Shown: positions 7,204-7,517 of the stretch, in pieces
Position numbering within the stretch: the stretch's first letter is position 1
Layout: each line of letters begins with the position of its first letter
NCBI GenBank assembly: GCA_030149995.1
Contig: JASLGV010000075.1
Coordinates: 1-7,517 of the forward strand
Direction of reading: 5' to 3'
Source of the DNA: Pedobacter sp.
GTDB lineage: Bacteria; Bacteroidota; Bacteroidia; Sphingobacteriales; Sphingobacteriaceae
Length of the DNA: 7,517 nucleotides
Notes under the pieces: model-generated
Told to the model about the DNA's origin: nothing
What the model saw: the letters and a program-made list of their open reading frames with translations, nothing else
Databases searched by the model: none
Position numbers and translations under genes: made by a program

Positions 7204-7517
7204 ATGAACCAACCTAAACAGCGATTGCTTTCGCTCGACTTTTTCAGAGGGCTGACAGTTGCAGCAATGATTTTAGTAAACAATCCGGGTAACTGGGGTG
7301 CCATTTACGCTCCGCTCGAACATGCAGAATGGCATGGATGTACCCCCACAGATTTAATCTTTCCTTTCTTTTTATGGATTGTGGGTGTTTCGATTGCCTT
7401 TGCCATGAGCAGCAGCAAGGAAGACCCGGCTGCACATAAAAAAACCATTATAAAAGCAATAAAAAGAGGCCTTATTTTATATTTTTTAGGCTTCTTCTTA
7501 GCTATTTTTTCCAAACT
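7204..7517 (+). CDS. NagX-like / heparan-alpha-glucosaminide N-acetyltransferase-related membrane protein (N-terminal part)
   Basis: The first 104 codons of a polytopic inner-membrane protein that continues past the right edge; the family is usually about 360-400 residues. The start ATG at 7204 is followed by the N-terminal signature RLLSLDFFRGLTV (7-19), MILVNNPGNW (22-31), then PLEHAEWHGCTPTDLIFPFF (37-56) and WIVGVSIAFAM (58-68). This is the conserved block of COG4299/NagX proteins and of human HGSNAT; His40 in HAEW may be the active-site histidine, by analogy. Membrane segments are at about 14-27, 50-68 and 88-102. HGSNAT moves acetyl groups across a membrane to terminal glucosamine, and bacterial NagX is associated with GlcNAc-use genes, but the bacterial activity is not settled. 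A weak -7-like TAATTTAG (7170-7177) lies 26 bp upstream, without a good -33. The terminator in front suggests an independent transcript. Confidence 0.88.
   Translation, partial: MNQPKQRLLSLDFFRGLTVAAMILVNNPGNWGAIYAPLEHAEWHGCTPTDLIFPFFLWIVGVSIAFAMSSSKEDPAAHKKTIIKAIKRGLILYFLGFFLAIFSK

Noticed and set aside
7244..7514. Two minus-strand frames at the right edge, one beginning like a lysine-rich membrane protein
   Set aside because: Both are reverse-strand shadows of the NagX-like gene, whose conserved HAEWHG-TPTDLIFPFF block is on the plus strand.

Overview
The window looks like chromosomal DNA from a member of the Bacteroidota, most likely the Sphingobacteriaceae (Pedobacter-like). Four things suggest this: a SusC/RagA-type TonB-dependent receptor, AT-rich leaders without Shine-Dalgarno sequences, a promoter resembling the Bacteroidota -33/-7 consensus (TTG, about 19 bp, TAnnTTTG), and a NagB-LmbE fusion protein of a type known mainly from this phylum. 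The genus is inferred from gene character, not from a marker gene.

Layout. Positions 1-2802 (minus strand) hold most of a SusC-family outer-membrane receptor whose C-terminus lies beyond the left edge. A 234-bp divergent spacer (2803-3036) separates it from a DeoR-family regulator (3037-3783, plus). The spacer carries two clusters of 10-bp-phased CGCA repeats, a perfect AT-rich inverted repeat, and a plausible regulator promoter overlapped by a short palindrome. The regulator converges, with a 23-bp gap, on anhydro-N-acetylmuramic acid kinase (anmK, 3807-5003, minus). A second divergent spacer (5004-5149) leads to a 642-residue fusion of a glucosamine-6-phosphate deaminase-like domain and a PIG-L/LmbE deacetylase domain (5150-7078, plus), closed by a strong intrinsic terminator (7097-7131). 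The start of a NagX-type membrane acyltransferase-like protein (7204 onward) runs off the right edge. No stretch above 300 bp lacks a gene. I saw no RNA genes, insertion sequences or CRISPR arrays.

How the genes may work together. All identifiable enzymes point to amino-sugar or cell-wall-sugar metabolism. AnmK phosphorylates anhydro-MurNAc to MurNAc-6-phosphate. NagB-family enzymes act on glucosamine-6-phosphate. LmbE-family domains remove N-acetyl groups from GlcNAc-containing substrates. NagX-like proteins are linked to GlcNAc utilisation and are related to lysosomal glucosaminide N-acetyltransferase. The SusC receptor may import the oligosaccharide, and the DeoR protein may sense a phosphosugar and control the divergent receptor gene. 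This is a neighbourhood inference. MurQ etherase and the classical NagA deacetylase are not in the window.

The most notable points are the Asp-to-Thr change in the NagB catalytic motif of the fusion protein (RTGH in place of NDGH) with an intact-looking deacetylase domain attached, and the helically phased repeats between the receptor and regulator genes, which look like a DeoR-type operator.
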